A stretch of DNA of 38,509 bases from a virus. The position numbers were made by a program, and so were the translations under genes. Location of the stretch: the IMG/VR virus record IMGVR_UViG_3300032288_000802, positions 1-38,509 of that record, one strand, 5' to 3'. The number at the start of each line of letters is the position of its first letter. Position 1 is the first letter of the stretch. Under the pieces are notes generated by a model, which did no database searches, was not told where the DNA came from, and saw only the letters and a list, made by a program, of their open reading frames with translations. Below, piece by piece: positions 17,301 to 24,015 of the stretch.

Positions 17301-19144
17301 CCAGCCTGTTGATTGATATGGCGTTGGGCAACCTAGCCACACGTAACACAGCGTTTAGCTTAAATGAACTTGGCTTAGTTAAGCCACGTATGAAAAACGA
17401 CAAGCCTGTACCGGGCACGTATATTCGCAAAGGTACAGGTCCAGCTAGCGATAAAGTTATTCGTTTCTACGTTAAGCCGGTTGATGAGAACGACGATGGC
17501 AGACGCTATGTTGAGATTGACACCGATACTGTAGGCGTACCTGCTGAGTTTGTAGTCCAAGGATTAGCGGGGGTAAACACAAGCGTGCCGGGGGCAGTCA
17601 ATATTATGGGTATACCAGCCAGACTCTTGCGCACTTGGGTAACTAGAAGCCCTGTGTATGCCGCCCGTCAGGTTATTCGTGATCCGTTTATTGCGGTTAT
17701 GGCAAGCGGTGTTGATACTGCGCCTGTGCTTTCTTCTTTGAGAGAGATTGCCAAAACACTACCAAAAGCAATACGTGGTGAGACCATAGATAGCGAGATA
17801 ACACGCTTTGGTCTAATAAGCAGCAACGTATTTACCGGAACTGTTGAAGACCAACAAAAGATGATGCTTCAGCTAGCAGGTAAGTCAGGGCTAAAAGGGC
17901 AGATCAATAATTGGTTTGCTAAAGCAGACATCATGGCAATGCAGGGTGATGCTGCAACGCGTCAAGTATCGTTTAATAACTACCGCAGACAGGGCTTGTC
18001 TGAGATGGAAGCAATCTTGGCTACGCATGAGTTAATGCCATTTAGCCAACGTGGTACGTCTGCTAGTTTGTTCTTGCTATCTACCATGGTGCCATTCCTT
18101 AATGCACAGATCCAAGGCTTTAATGTTCTATACAAAGCATTTAGAGGCACAGGCACTTTCCAAGACAAACTACGTATTAAACAAAAACTGTGGCAGCGTG
18201 GAGCTATGATGTTTGGCGCCACAATGCTGTATGCCCTAATAATGAGTGAAGACGAGGCGTACCTAAATGCTAACGATGACGAAAGATACAATAACTGGTT
18301 TGTATATGTACCGGGAGTTGATGAACCAGTACGCATTCCTATTCCATTTGAGTTGGGTATCATATTTAAGGCTTTACCAGAGGCTATTGTCAATGTAATG
18401 CAAGGTGATAGAACGGCGGGCGAAGCAGCTACCGCTCTCTTAAAGATGGTAAAGAACGCAGTTCCGCTAGGACCAAGCGCTTTGCCACAAGCCATTAAAG
18501 CCCCAATTGAAGTTCTTTCAGACTATTCGTTCTATACAGGACGCAGTATCGTAGGAGAGCGCTTAAAAGATGTAGACCCATCCGAGCGCTTTAATCAAAA
18601 TACAACCGAGATTGCTAAGCTGATCGGCAAAGGCACGGGCAAAATACCTATCCTTGGCGAATACTTATCACCTGTGCAGATTGAATATTTAGTTCGTGGA
18701 TATACCGGCGGCTTGCCATTAGCGCTTGCTTCGTTGACCAACCCTGTGTTTGGTGGTGGCGGTACCGGTGGAGAGAAACCCGAAATGCGGGCTAGTGATT
18801 TGCCTGTCTTTGGTGCTGTGTTCCAGCCTAAAGATGCGGGTGGTTTGATTAACAGGGCTTACAAAGATGTAGAAAGCGTTGAGCGGGCTAAGAAGACCTA
18901 CAACAAGCTTGAGGAAGAAGGGCGTGAAAAAGATGCAGAAGCCTACTCTGACCAGTTTGCAGACTTGTTAAGCCTTGCACCTCTAGCCGGTCAGTTCCGT
19001 CAACGTATGGGCGAGTTGGCTAAGGAAGAGCGTGAAGTTAAGGCAGATCCAAATATGGCAGGCGCAGAGAAACGCAGGCTATTAGATGAAATACGCCAAG
19101 AAAGAATTGAGTTGGCTAAAGATTTGATTAGCGAACGCGAGTAA
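11378..19144 (+). CDS. Giant polyvalent virion protein with HExxGH metallopeptidase motif and C-terminal LPD38
   Basis: 2588 residues, the largest gene and last of the + strand block. The N-terminus (MPYLRLPSGSFVEVPEGMSQSEALAKARQQFP, about 1-32) is a common adaptor motif. Hydrophobic Gly/Ala segments at about 110-150 and 263-280 could insert in a membrane. Long charged coiled coils fill about 290-1500. AHEITGHLG places H1558-E1559 and H1563 in an HExxGH zincin motif, and EVIAHVEE further on may supply the third ligand. From about 2090 to 2450 the protein matches large polyvalent-protein-associated domain 38 (PVYAARQVIRDPF, MPFSQRGTS, VPFLNAQIQGFN). The family is thought to be packaged and ejected into the host with the DNA, where several domains act on cell targets. 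Ejection and proteolysis are inference. Confidence 0.75.
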   Translation: MPYLRLPSGSFVEVPEGMSQSEALAKARQQFPDAFAPPIKPDTGFTGAAKSSFEQLKADFERLKGRTGIKDVEEAEKEAQKYEKKREKVFKPTEESWAEAPFEKLKETLGGSVPYAAAPLVIGGAAALGGAPVAVGTGLAGLASLGQFTASNISRQVGTGTQLKDTDLLAAGAAAVPQAALDIISFRMIPGIGRIFGAAGKEITPEMAKKIAEQNILKTTGAYALQSGKTAGIEGTTEAAQQLLERLQAGLSITDKEARDEYFESFIGGAALGGTLAIPGTAVRRSQIKSEGRRLEAEKEAKASEELAATRAAEQQMADIAAEQKPPVISPEQKQENITQMRREIFEQERVLKQQLNELRSTAAKETDVDKLAALSDQARTIQNALNELNPDKLGQRITKITAETKALNKQLKDAEKKDDEEAAEPIRQQIATNNQTLDTLKTRLEAIKAVPAQAPTAKDLSTVLAQINKARETGNLEALGNLTKKYKEMQSQYTGMQMPGGPAEQASLFEETKEGVRYPEYEKRMAEERRQREAISKDIVEQEQLAGLTEAEIAAGQRGAVKPKFKEDMTPEEYETYLVDKLVSAYTEPEKVDQRLTPEQKATEYKRVRALTEAKKELDDAVARYDRYVAFAEKKAQAKAEGRGERLYAPPKEGRSLEVLKAGKDLQDVLDAVFAARKKFAEAIPKGKRTPTEAVRSSDMMRDYIMLDLTDVIDSMRKGERFGGTNPAMATGSQETKAIKARKLLDRYIEATVNNINFTRLAQAQTPLSDAERAEVVDQIESLMGGKIQRATGKLAAQMKAGEPSPETAMRTALEKAGFKFAPLPSGEGEIKTGFSREEFKDVGDFISKLKAEYTAKERKFGKLTRETARDLFEEGRKKDTGKKRPTDVEADDITRLARKLDRVLQSDLSKEQRAVFEKAERMLAEGKRTIDREGVTSTGVTKNIPGLVNATEAQADRVIAGLEPDLRDINDAITNIEEALTTRVPYTKEGKQMPGGQMEFFPDQTATIRATEQNFKRIQNINKFRREGKDVYSPVLRAFEKQKNIVTNQIRAIERIAEEKRTQKQIKALRLAQAQERKLLDNIEKTKKSIAESEAQAKRVTGLGLPGKKQEFEPQAKMQAALPHRYDAVQSPFNFARQFYKEMVERRSLTMNKKQQEAYKKAVEDYKKSREKLDNAFKQNRVDPRIAKVMNSMVEMEEGIPRYRKAENLILGIEEKLQGVILGIRPPTKVTEIKKATTPEEEKKEEKLKKDLGQVEPKATPDERAVGRISEIELAKVRKEKNDRFNYVKERLDSKRAPQAERPKLAKELAALEKEVKAFDEILNARRIGMVVGKAQEEQGAKRYKPTKTEKKMEKAGKFAKAGVAPESYSLVRRSLKEREEIAERRLYKNTPVFVRSAISKIAELQDRMENEKLSEEQKTNMERTIARLKTEIREATFGEVERQEAEAFGIDVEKYRRFMNMLGGSFKPRIEAVAGEKRLDKAEAKKALAGVKIPKGLDILLFDTVPEKVKEQARAQGYTEAQIDGIRGGVMPDGSVFVVFGTHADVKDFQRTLAHEITGHLGVETLLGEAGMTALAKRVAKQDGGVFALADKLGVSEEATATYAAAKRAGDTDEQAANKALREVIAHVEEARPDKNFLAKANEFIKALVGAVRAALRKMGVDLDVSTSDVYKILRDARNNFNEFAPGVYTKSNGEIQFSVGVAEYGAAGEGFKQAAEKILVQNKSLRDRTLGNNLGLRIKQLFVSRSAGLEQVYANKAAEKSSSALQTKYYINMHDQRYAWTNAAMSNGVPKLRQEKGGTKYVIESVKGANLKQLAEILSSAKWGNAEGVRNSYSVYRIAKRAKRVGLDKLNFKDTKDVEKAIKALEVSMKANPTLMDTFKKADEVYDQYNKDLMDFLVQTGRISESLAKELTKYNDYIPFYRKDANGDVVLDVGGAPRVRVGNLKDQPYLHELAGDDERIVDIYTGALQNTSLLIDMALGNLATRNTAFSLNELGLVKPRMKNDKPVPGTYIRKGTGPASDKVIRFYVKPVDENDDGRRYVEIDTDTVGVPAEFVVQGLAGVNTSVPGAVNIMGIPARLLRTWVTRSPVYAARQVIRDPFIAVMASGVDTAPVLSSLREIAKTLPKAIRGETIDSEITRFGLISSNVFTGTVEDQQKMMLQLAGKSGLKGQINNWFAKADIMAMQGDAATRQVSFNNYRRQGLSEMEAILATHELMPFSQRGTSASLFLLSTMVPFLNAQIQGFNVLYKAFRGTGTFQDKLRIKQKLWQRGAMMFGATMLYALIMSEDEAYLNANDDERYNNWFVYVPGVDEPVRIPIPFELGIIFKALPEAIVNVMQGDRTAGEAATALLKMVKNAVPLGPSALPQAIKAPIEVLSDYSFYTGRSIVGERLKDVDPSERFNQNTTEIAKLIGKGTGKIPILGEYLSPVQIEYLVRGYTGGLPLALASLTNPVFGGGGTGGEKPEMRASDLPVFGAVFQPKDAGGLINRAYKDVESVERAKKTYNKLEEEGREKDAEAYSDQFADLLSLAPLAGQFRQRMGELAKEEREVKADPNMAGAEKRRLLDEIRQERIELAKDLISERE

Positions 19145-19259
19145 ACAGTACGCCAATCTTACCCCCAAACGTACCAAACTCTGCCTTACCAAGAACGCCG
19201 TGATGTATAGCGGCGCTGATGCCTGTCTCTTTAACTTCTTGTAACTTTAGAGTAGGCAC

Positions 19260-19282
19260 AAAAAAAGCCCCCTTGACGGGGG
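19260..19282 (-). terminator. Rho-independent terminator of the primase-helicase operon
   Basis: Read on the - strand, a perfect 5-bp G/C stem (CCCCC 19278-19282 pairing with GGGGG 19268-19272) with a GTCAA loop is followed by a C and a run of seven T (complement of 19260-19266). It begins about 24 bases after the primase-helicase stop. It should end the - strand transcript and also insulate it from the converging virion operon. Confidence 0.85.
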
Positions 19283-19305
19283 TGTTAACCCAAGGATAGT
19301 GCACT

Positions 19306-22158
19306 TTAATTTTCCGCAATGTCTTCTTCAGATACAGGACGAGTGATCTGCATAACGTTAACCCGCATGGTAGGACCACGAGTTTTGGAAAGCATGTCCT
19401 TACGAAGGTAGTTTATTTTGTAATTTGGCAGTAACTCAAGCCCTTCCTTAAAGTCTTTGTAGCCATAACTCATGGTTACGCAATGCGCTTTAAGCAGTTG
19501 CTCTTCAATGTAATACTCCACATGTCCGGGCGTAAACCCATGCTCAACACGCCCTGCTACGTCAGATCGGGTAAGCGACTGATCAATCATGCCACTACCG
19601 CCTAGCGTTGCGTCGATGGTGCCGTTAACTGCTTTGACTACCACAAACTTACCAAAATACTCACGGGTATATGCGTTCAATACGTCTTCAGGGGTACGCT
19701 TACTGCCATGAATAATGCCACGAGCGCTGTATACCATGAGGCGCAGAACATCAATAATTGGACCCTTGGGGATGTCGATTAAGTTAGCGTGGTCTTTGCC
19801 AAGCAGTTGTAGTATGGTCACTATGCACGCGTTACCGGCAGTCCAGTAGCGCTCGTCAGCATTGGCTTCAAATTCAACCTTCAAGCGTTCTTGATTTTCT
19901 TTGACAAGTTTCTTGGCTACGTCGTGGTTCTTTACCAACCAACGAATTAATTCCTGACCAACAACACCAAAGTTTTCTTTCAGTAAGCCAAGGGTAGATT
20001 CTTCTTCGGGAGACCATTTCAGCTTTTTGCTAAGTTGCAACTCAAGCAGACGGAACATTTCACCCTGAGACGCATGCTTACGAGCGCCTGATAGGAAGTC
20101 CATGACGTGCGTATTGGACGATAAAAGAACCAGTAGCTTCCATGTAGAGGTGTTGATGCGTTCCTCGTTGGTGCCCTGCTTCATGCGGTCTTTGCCTTTA
20201 CCCTGCGTTAAATCAAGCAGGAACTCAGGCAACCACTCAAAGTCCTCACGGCTCTTACTGGTGGTCTCGTCAATAATAAACGGCAGACTGTTAAGTAAAC
20301 CCTGTCTTTGTTGCGATGCAACGATAGACGTACTCTGTGTTACACGATAGCCTTCGGGGTGTCCAAAGAAACTAGCCGCTAACTCAAGCGACAACGACTT
20401 ACCTGTGCCTGACTCAGACGAGCCTAGGTGGTATACACAGCCGTTGAACTTGGTAAAGTTCATGAGCAACGATGCCGGTCCAACCAAAGCCATTGCCAAC
20501 ACCTGCCACTCTTGGCGAGCAATCAGCATATTGAAGACCTTGCGCCAGTTGTCTAGCGTGCCGGTAGGTTTGGTCGAGTAGTTGATGTTATCAAGTGCAG
20601 GGGTTGGTACATACACTTCCCTGCTATCAGGGTAAAACACATGGCTGTTGTATACAAACGACTTGTCTTCCTGCCAACCGCAGTTATTCGGTACTTTAAT
20701 AGCCCTCTTATTAGCACTAACAAACTCCACGCAACCACGCACGTATTCAAATAAGTTCTTGTCGTTACCTGAACCGTATGCTGCAATGATGTTTTGATTG
20801 GCTAGCGCTTTGACTGTCTCGTCTTTACTGACGATGGACTTCTGTGGAATCAGCACGTCAACCGCACCTTCGGGTCTAAACGCCATGAGGTGAACTAAGT
20901 GGTCGCCGTTGCTATTAAGTATGTCAACCGCAAACAAGTCGTAAGACAACAACATAACTTGCTTACGGGTTTTCTTGCCGTCCTCGTCATCCATCAGCCT
21001 ATCCATAAAGATACCGCCGTTAGAGCCGTAGCTATATCCCTTGGGTGGGGTTGGGCGGGTAATGGTTTTTTGTGGTGCTTCTGGCGTGGAGTTTTCTGTC
21101 TCTATTACAACTTCTTTTGGAGCGTTGTCGACCTTGATCTCCCGCCCCAAAGCTAGTGGGTTGGTAATCTTGCCTTTGTGTGGGCATTTATCGCACACTC
21201 CTGGATTGGTCTCATCTAGTTTGATGCAGGCATAAGGACCTTTAATGGCTCGCCATTTGCTGTTGTGGCGGTCTGTATCGTAGGGGTGTAGCGCAGATAA
21301 CGCCAAGCCCTCTTCAATGCCGTCATCACAGAATTTAGCTATGCTGAGGATGCCCCGCCACAAGGGCTCCATGCCGTCCTTACTAGCGTTCTCACGATAG
21401 TAGTTGATCTGCCCACACTTATTGCCGATAGTTTTAAAGTATGTAACGCTGTTTTCTATTAGCTTGACGCTATTGGCTGTTGGAGCGGCTTTGGGGCGTT
21501 TTCCGGGGATTTGCAACGGCGGTACTGCTTTATATGCCTCTTCGCCAATCGCCTCTTTAAGGTGGTTTGCTAGCGCCTCAAACTCAAAAATATCGCCCTC
21601 TGCCTTGAGGATTACCTTGCGTGGCTTCTCTTGCTTGTAGTTGTGGGTGTCAGGTACACGAAGCACCCTAGCCGCATCGCCTGTAACGGAAGCGTCGATA
21701 TTAAAACCTAACTTCTTGCATAGCCTTTTTAAGTTCTCTGCAACAGGTTTCCAAGTGGCAATATCTACTTCTTCAGCAAACGGGAAATACACATGCAACC
21801 CACCACCGCTCGTTACTACCCAAGGCGAGCCTAGGTCAGTCAAGTTAGTGTCGGTTAAGAACTTAGCTAGTGCATTAACAGCGTCTACTTTTTTCTCGTA
21901 GTCCTTGCCTGCTCCACAATCAATATCCAAGAACAAGGATTTCATTTTTACTGCGTGTTCAGCCTTGCGCTCGCTAGCCCCAAACGTAGCCAATGCAAAA
22001 AAAGCGTTGTAGCCCTTTGCATCAAACGCCATAGCGGCGTCGTACAACTCGTTTATGGAGTCAACGAATACATGCTCTCTTTTTGCTGTGCTTATTTCAA
22101 CGGTGCAGTATTTACCCGAAGACGGTAGCACAGTCGCTAGGAATTCCTGCGACGTCAT
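19306..22158 (-). CDS. Primase-helicase: AEP primase fused to DUF927/SF3-type ATPase
   Basis: 950 residues. Residues 1-200 form an archaeo-eukaryotic primase domain: metal-binding LFLDID (D78, D80), SGGGLH (117-122) and DAARVLRVPDTHN (161-172). A cysteine set C248, C311, C322 and C325 (CDKCPHKGK) looks like the zinc-binding linker found in phage primases. The C-terminal half is a P-loop ATPase of the DUF927 helicase type: Walker A GSSESGTGKS (579-588, K587) and Walker B-like FIIDETTS. It should unwind DNA and make primers at the fork for the phage Pol A. It is last in the operon driven from about 23970 and is followed by a strong terminator. Confidence 0.85.
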   Translation of the reverse strand: MTSQEFLATVLPSSGKYCTVEISTAKREHVFVDSINELYDAAMAFDAKGYNAFFALATFGASERKAEHAVKMKSLFLDIDCGAGKDYEKKVDAVNALAKFLTDTNLTDLGSPWVVTSGGGLHVYFPFAEEVDIATWKPVAENLKRLCKKLGFNIDASVTGDAARVLRVPDTHNYKQEKPRKVILKAEGDIFEFEALANHLKEAIGEEAYKAVPPLQIPGKRPKAAPTANSVKLIENSVTYFKTIGNKCGQINYYRENASKDGMEPLWRGILSIAKFCDDGIEEGLALSALHPYDTDRHNSKWRAIKGPYACIKLDETNPGVCDKCPHKGKITNPLALGREIKVDNAPKEVVIETENSTPEAPQKTITRPTPPKGYSYGSNGGIFMDRLMDDEDGKKTRKQVMLLSYDLFAVDILNSNGDHLVHLMAFRPEGAVDVLIPQKSIVSKDETVKALANQNIIAAYGSGNDKNLFEYVRGCVEFVSANKRAIKVPNNCGWQEDKSFVYNSHVFYPDSREVYVPTPALDNINYSTKPTGTLDNWRKVFNMLIARQEWQVLAMALVGPASLLMNFTKFNGCVYHLGSSESGTGKSLSLELAASFFGHPEGYRVTQSTSIVASQQRQGLLNSLPFIIDETTSKSREDFEWLPEFLLDLTQGKGKDRMKQGTNEERINTSTWKLLVLLSSNTHVMDFLSGARKHASQGEMFRLLELQLSKKLKWSPEEESTLGLLKENFGVVGQELIRWLVKNHDVAKKLVKENQERLKVEFEANADERYWTAGNACIVTILQLLGKDHANLIDIPKGPIIDVLRLMVYSARGIIHGSKRTPEDVLNAYTREYFGKFVVVKAVNGTIDATLGGSGMIDQSLTRSDVAGRVEHGFTPGHVEYYIEEQLLKAHCVTMSYGYKDFKEGLELLPNYKINYLRKDMLSKTRGPTMRVNVMQITRPVSEEDIAEN

Positions 22159-22173
22159 GTGAAACCTTTCGAG

Positions 22174-22338
22174 TTAATAAATGCCGTTGTTTATTTTGTT
22201 TTGTAGACGCTTAATTAGTTCAAGTTGCCACGTTTTAGGTAGTTCTTGTTTATGCGCAAGGCGACTAGCGTACTCAACTAATTCACGGTCTGTATAAGCT
22301 GTTGGTGTCACTGGGTGTTCGTTTAAGCTTTGTTGCAT
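22174..22338 (-). CDS. 54-residue protein between HTH regulator and primase-helicase
   Basis: ATG at 22338 lies inside the last codons of the HTH gene (16-nt overlap) and the frame ends with TAA at 22174, 15 bases before the primase-helicase start. Upstream bases GAGGCGATGAGAAA supply a Shine-Dalgarno. The protein is polar and helical, with TDRELVEYASRLAHK and ELIKRLQNKI as two likely helices. It fills the only gap in a compact operon, which argues that it is real. No family recognised; it might be a partner or antagonist of the HTH protein. Confidence 0.7.
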   Translation of the reverse strand: MQQSLNEHPVTPTAYTDRELVEYASRLAHKQELPKTWQLELIKRLQNKINNGIY

Positions 22339-22586
22339 TTTCTCATCGCCTCTTCTGCTGTGTTGCTAGATTGTAGAATGTTCAACAAGGACTGAACCCG
22401 CATGCGGTAAGCAGGCGTTACATCCGTTCCGCTAAACCAGTTGTACACAGTTTGTCTTGTTGCGCCTGTAAATTTTGCTACTTCAATAACTGGGAAATCT
22501 AAATGCACCGCCCAACGACCAAGCTGATTGCCGAGCGTCTTCGGTGCTACTTTTATACTTTGTTTTATTGTGTCTGAATAAGCCAT
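22323..22586 (-). CDS. Small helix-turn-helix DNA-binding regulator
   Basis: 87 residues. VIEVAKFTGATRQTVYNWFSG (split: VIEVAKFTGA, TRQTVYNWFSG; residues 33-53) is a clear Cro/XRE-type helix-turn-helix with recognition helix RQTVYNW. Such small HTH proteins repress their own promoters or activate replication genes. It is the third gene of an operon whose promoter at 23969-23997 carries a palindrome over the -10, so autoregulation is an attractive inference. The start is preceded by AAACGAGAA. No other domain fits in the length. Confidence 0.8.
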   Translation of the reverse strand: MAYSDTIKQSIKVAPKTLGNQLGRWAVHLDFPVIEVAKFTGATRQTVYNWFSGTDVTPAYRMRVQSLLNILQSSNTAEEAMRKCNKA

Positions 22587-22593
22587 AATATTC

Positions 22594-22599
22594 TCGTTT
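22594..22599 (-). promoter_or_regulatory. AAACGA leader motif before the HTH gene
   Basis: On the - strand the start reads CAAACGAGAATATTATG. The AAACGA element followed by purines is shared with leaders of four genes of the AAA/VWA module. Confidence 0.35.
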
Positions 22600-22602
22600 G
22601 AT

Positions 22603-22619
22603 GGGGGGCTAAGCCCCCC
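22603..22619. other. G/C-rich hairpin between SSB-like and HTH genes
   Basis: GGGGGGC (22603-22609) and GCCCCCC (22613-22619) form a perfect 7-bp stem with a TAA loop, a few bases after the SSB-like stop codon. There is no T run on the - strand, so it is not a full terminator. It may cause partial termination or protect the upstream mRNA, lowering HTH and primase levels relative to the SSB-like protein. Confidence 0.6.
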
Positions 22620-22625
22620 TTATAT

Positions 22626-23528
22626 TTACTCGTCATCCCACTCATCAACAGTTGCGGCTAAGTTACTAGCTTTTTTCTGTGGGACTGCGCTTGCTTTTAC
22701 CGCAGGCTTGCGCTTCTCAGGCTCATCTACACCATCATCGGTATCGGCTTCAACCACAGGTGCTTTAGCTTTTGGCTTTGACCCTTCAAGTTGCAACGGC
22801 TTATCGGTTGTTGCTTTAGCCACCGTCATGGTGATAGCTTGCTTAGCGCTTGCAGACTGACCTTTCTCGGCAACAATCTCAAACTCGTCGTCCTCTAACC
22901 AACGAACAGGTTGGAAGAACAGCTTGGGTACTGCGGCTTTGGTATCAAAACGCAGGCGAGTTACAAGTGTCTCAGGGCTAATATTCTGAGCCGCAAGGTA
23001 TCTTGCATAGGCTTGCAACGGACGCTTATCGCCTTCTTCTTTACCGAAGATTGAGGTAGCGGCTAGGGTTAACTGCATTACATCACCGCCAATGTCATTA
23101 GCAAGAACTACTGCAAGGCGTTGTGAGAAACGGCAAGCCTTGGACTCGCCCTGACCTGAGCCTTTAACATTCATTGGGCATGATGCGCAGTCGCTAGACT
23201 GTGGGTTCTCAGCCGTTGGATCAGGCTTATCACCATCAGCAGACCAACAATCAGGTGCCTTGGATACACCCTCTTCATACGTACCCTCATAATAGGTACG
23301 GCTGATCTTTGGTGCCGCATTAACAATAACTACATCGAGGTGACGATCGTCAATCGAGGTAATCTCTTTACCATCTGCCATCAAACGGAATACACCGCCC
23401 TTGATAGAGATACGTTTTCCACCGCCACCTACTCCGCCACCTGCAAGGCTTTTAGCGAGGGTTGATAATTCGCCTTTGCGAGCAAAAGCGGGGGTTTGTG
23501 CAGGATTAAATTTGGCAATTTCGCCCAT
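22626..23528 (-). CDS. SSB-like protein with zinc-binding cysteines and acidic tail
   Basis: 300 residues from the ATG at 23528; an ATG at 23543 is also open, but AAGGA lies between the two, properly spaced for 23528. A Gly-rich stretch (VGGGGKR) is followed by a beta-rich domain (ISIKGGVFRLMADGKEI, LDVVIVNA, FFQPVRW). Four cysteines (C94, C114, C117, C132; CASCPMN and ACR) suggest a structural zinc. The Lys/Pro/Ala-rich region ends in an acidic tail (VDEWDDE) like those through which SSB and T7 gp2.5 recruit replication partners. The single-strand binding role is inferred from tail, fold pattern and operon position with the primase-helicase. Confidence 0.6.
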   Translation of the reverse strand: MGEIAKFNPAQTPAFARKGELSTLAKSLAGGGVGGGGKRISIKGGVFRLMADGKEITSIDDRHLDVVIVNAAPKISRTYYEGTYEEGVSKAPDCWSADGDKPDPTAENPQSSDCASCPMNVKGSGQGESKACRFSQRLAVVLANDIGGDVMQLTLAATSIFGKEEGDKRPLQAYARYLAAQNISPETLVTRLRFDTKAAVPKLFFQPVRWLEDDEFEIVAEKGQSASAKQAITMTVAKATTDKPLQLEGSKPKAKAPVVEADTDDGVDEPEKRKPAVKASAVPQKKASNLAATVDEWDDE

Positions 23529-23539
23529 GGTACTTTCCT

Positions 23540-23947
23540 TCATTTAGTTGGTTTACGAACTGTTACTGCATACTCAGACATCGAGTTAAGCCCAGCAGGT
23601 ACTACACCGGGGTTTTCTTCTAAAAACATAGACATGTTCTTCTGCGCAATGCGCTTCTCAAACAAATCTAATGCGTCGTGCTGTACAACAAACTGCTTGA
23701 ATGAATCCCAGTCGTCTGTGTAGTAGCGCGTCTTCTGTGACAAGATGATGGTGCCTTCCGCAGTCCTTACTGAGTTGGTGCCAAGCGCCATCATCTGATC
23801 CTTCATGGCATTCTTGATCTCATCTTGTTTTGCTTTAAGTTCTTCGATCTGACTTTCATATTCTTTTGTCAGTTCTTGAACCTTTGCGTACATCTTACGA
23901 TATACACGTGCTAGTTTATCTAGCGGTATTACTTCTTCGTTTGGCAT
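23540..23947 (-). CDS. Coiled-coil phage protein, first gene of the primase operon
   Basis: 135 residues. The N-terminal half is a charged helix (KVQELTKEYESQIEELKAKQ and onward to about 52). The second half has a conserved-looking block TNSVRTAEGTIILSQKTRYY, DDWDSFKQFVVQHDALDLFEKRI and a C-terminal VPAGLNSMSEYAVTVRKP. I know this layout as a widespread phage protein placed beside SSB and nuclease genes, somewhat like Gp157; function is not established. It is preceded by AAAGGAG and by the palindromic promoter, and its stop overlaps the alternative SSB-like start (ATGA). Confidence 0.6.
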   Translation of the reverse strand: MPNEEVIPLDKLARVYRKMYAKVQELTKEYESQIEELKAKQDEIKNAMKDQMMALGTNSVRTAEGTIILSQKTRYYTDDWDSFKQFVVQHDALDLFEKRIAQKNMSMFLEENPGVVPAGLNSMSEYAVTVRKPTK

Positions 23948-23959
23948 TTATATGCTCCT

Positions 23960-23977
23960 TTGTAAAATATTTTACAA
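23960..23977. promoter_or_regulatory. 18-bp perfect palindrome (putative operator)
   Basis: TTGTAAAATATTTTACAA is identical to its reverse complement. It covers the -10 box (23969-23974) and the expected transcription start of the promoter for the operon starting at 23947, and touches the AAAGGAG ribosome site. A dimeric HTH protein bound here would block RNA polymerase. The 87-residue HTH protein in the same operon is the obvious candidate. Confidence 0.7.
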
Positions 23978-23997
23978 CTAAAAAGACAGGTGTTCAA
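23969..23997 (-). promoter_or_regulatory. Sigma70-type promoter of the primase operon
   Basis: On the - strand, -35 TTGAAC (23992-23997), a 17-bp spacer and -10 TAAAAT (23969-23974, 5 of 6 matches). Transcription would start near 23962, giving a leader of about 15 bases. The -35 lies in the loop of the preceding terminator, so one short region ends one operon and starts the next. Confidence 0.65.
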
Positions 23998-24001
23998 CCT
24001 G
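23980..24001 (-). terminator. Terminator after the SNF2 helicase gene
   Basis: On the - strand CAGGT (23997-24001 strand complement) pairs with ACCTG (complement of 23987-23991) around a 5-base loop and is followed by TCTTTTT. It lies 15 bases after the helicase stop codon. The stem is only 5 bp, so termination may be partial. Confidence 0.6.
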
Positions 24002-24015
24002 ATATAGGGTTTTTC

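Noticed and set aside
19196-19215. CGCCG...CGGCG stem as a + strand terminator after the giant gene
   Set aside because: Ten-base loop and no T run; it may also be part of the small - strand frame.
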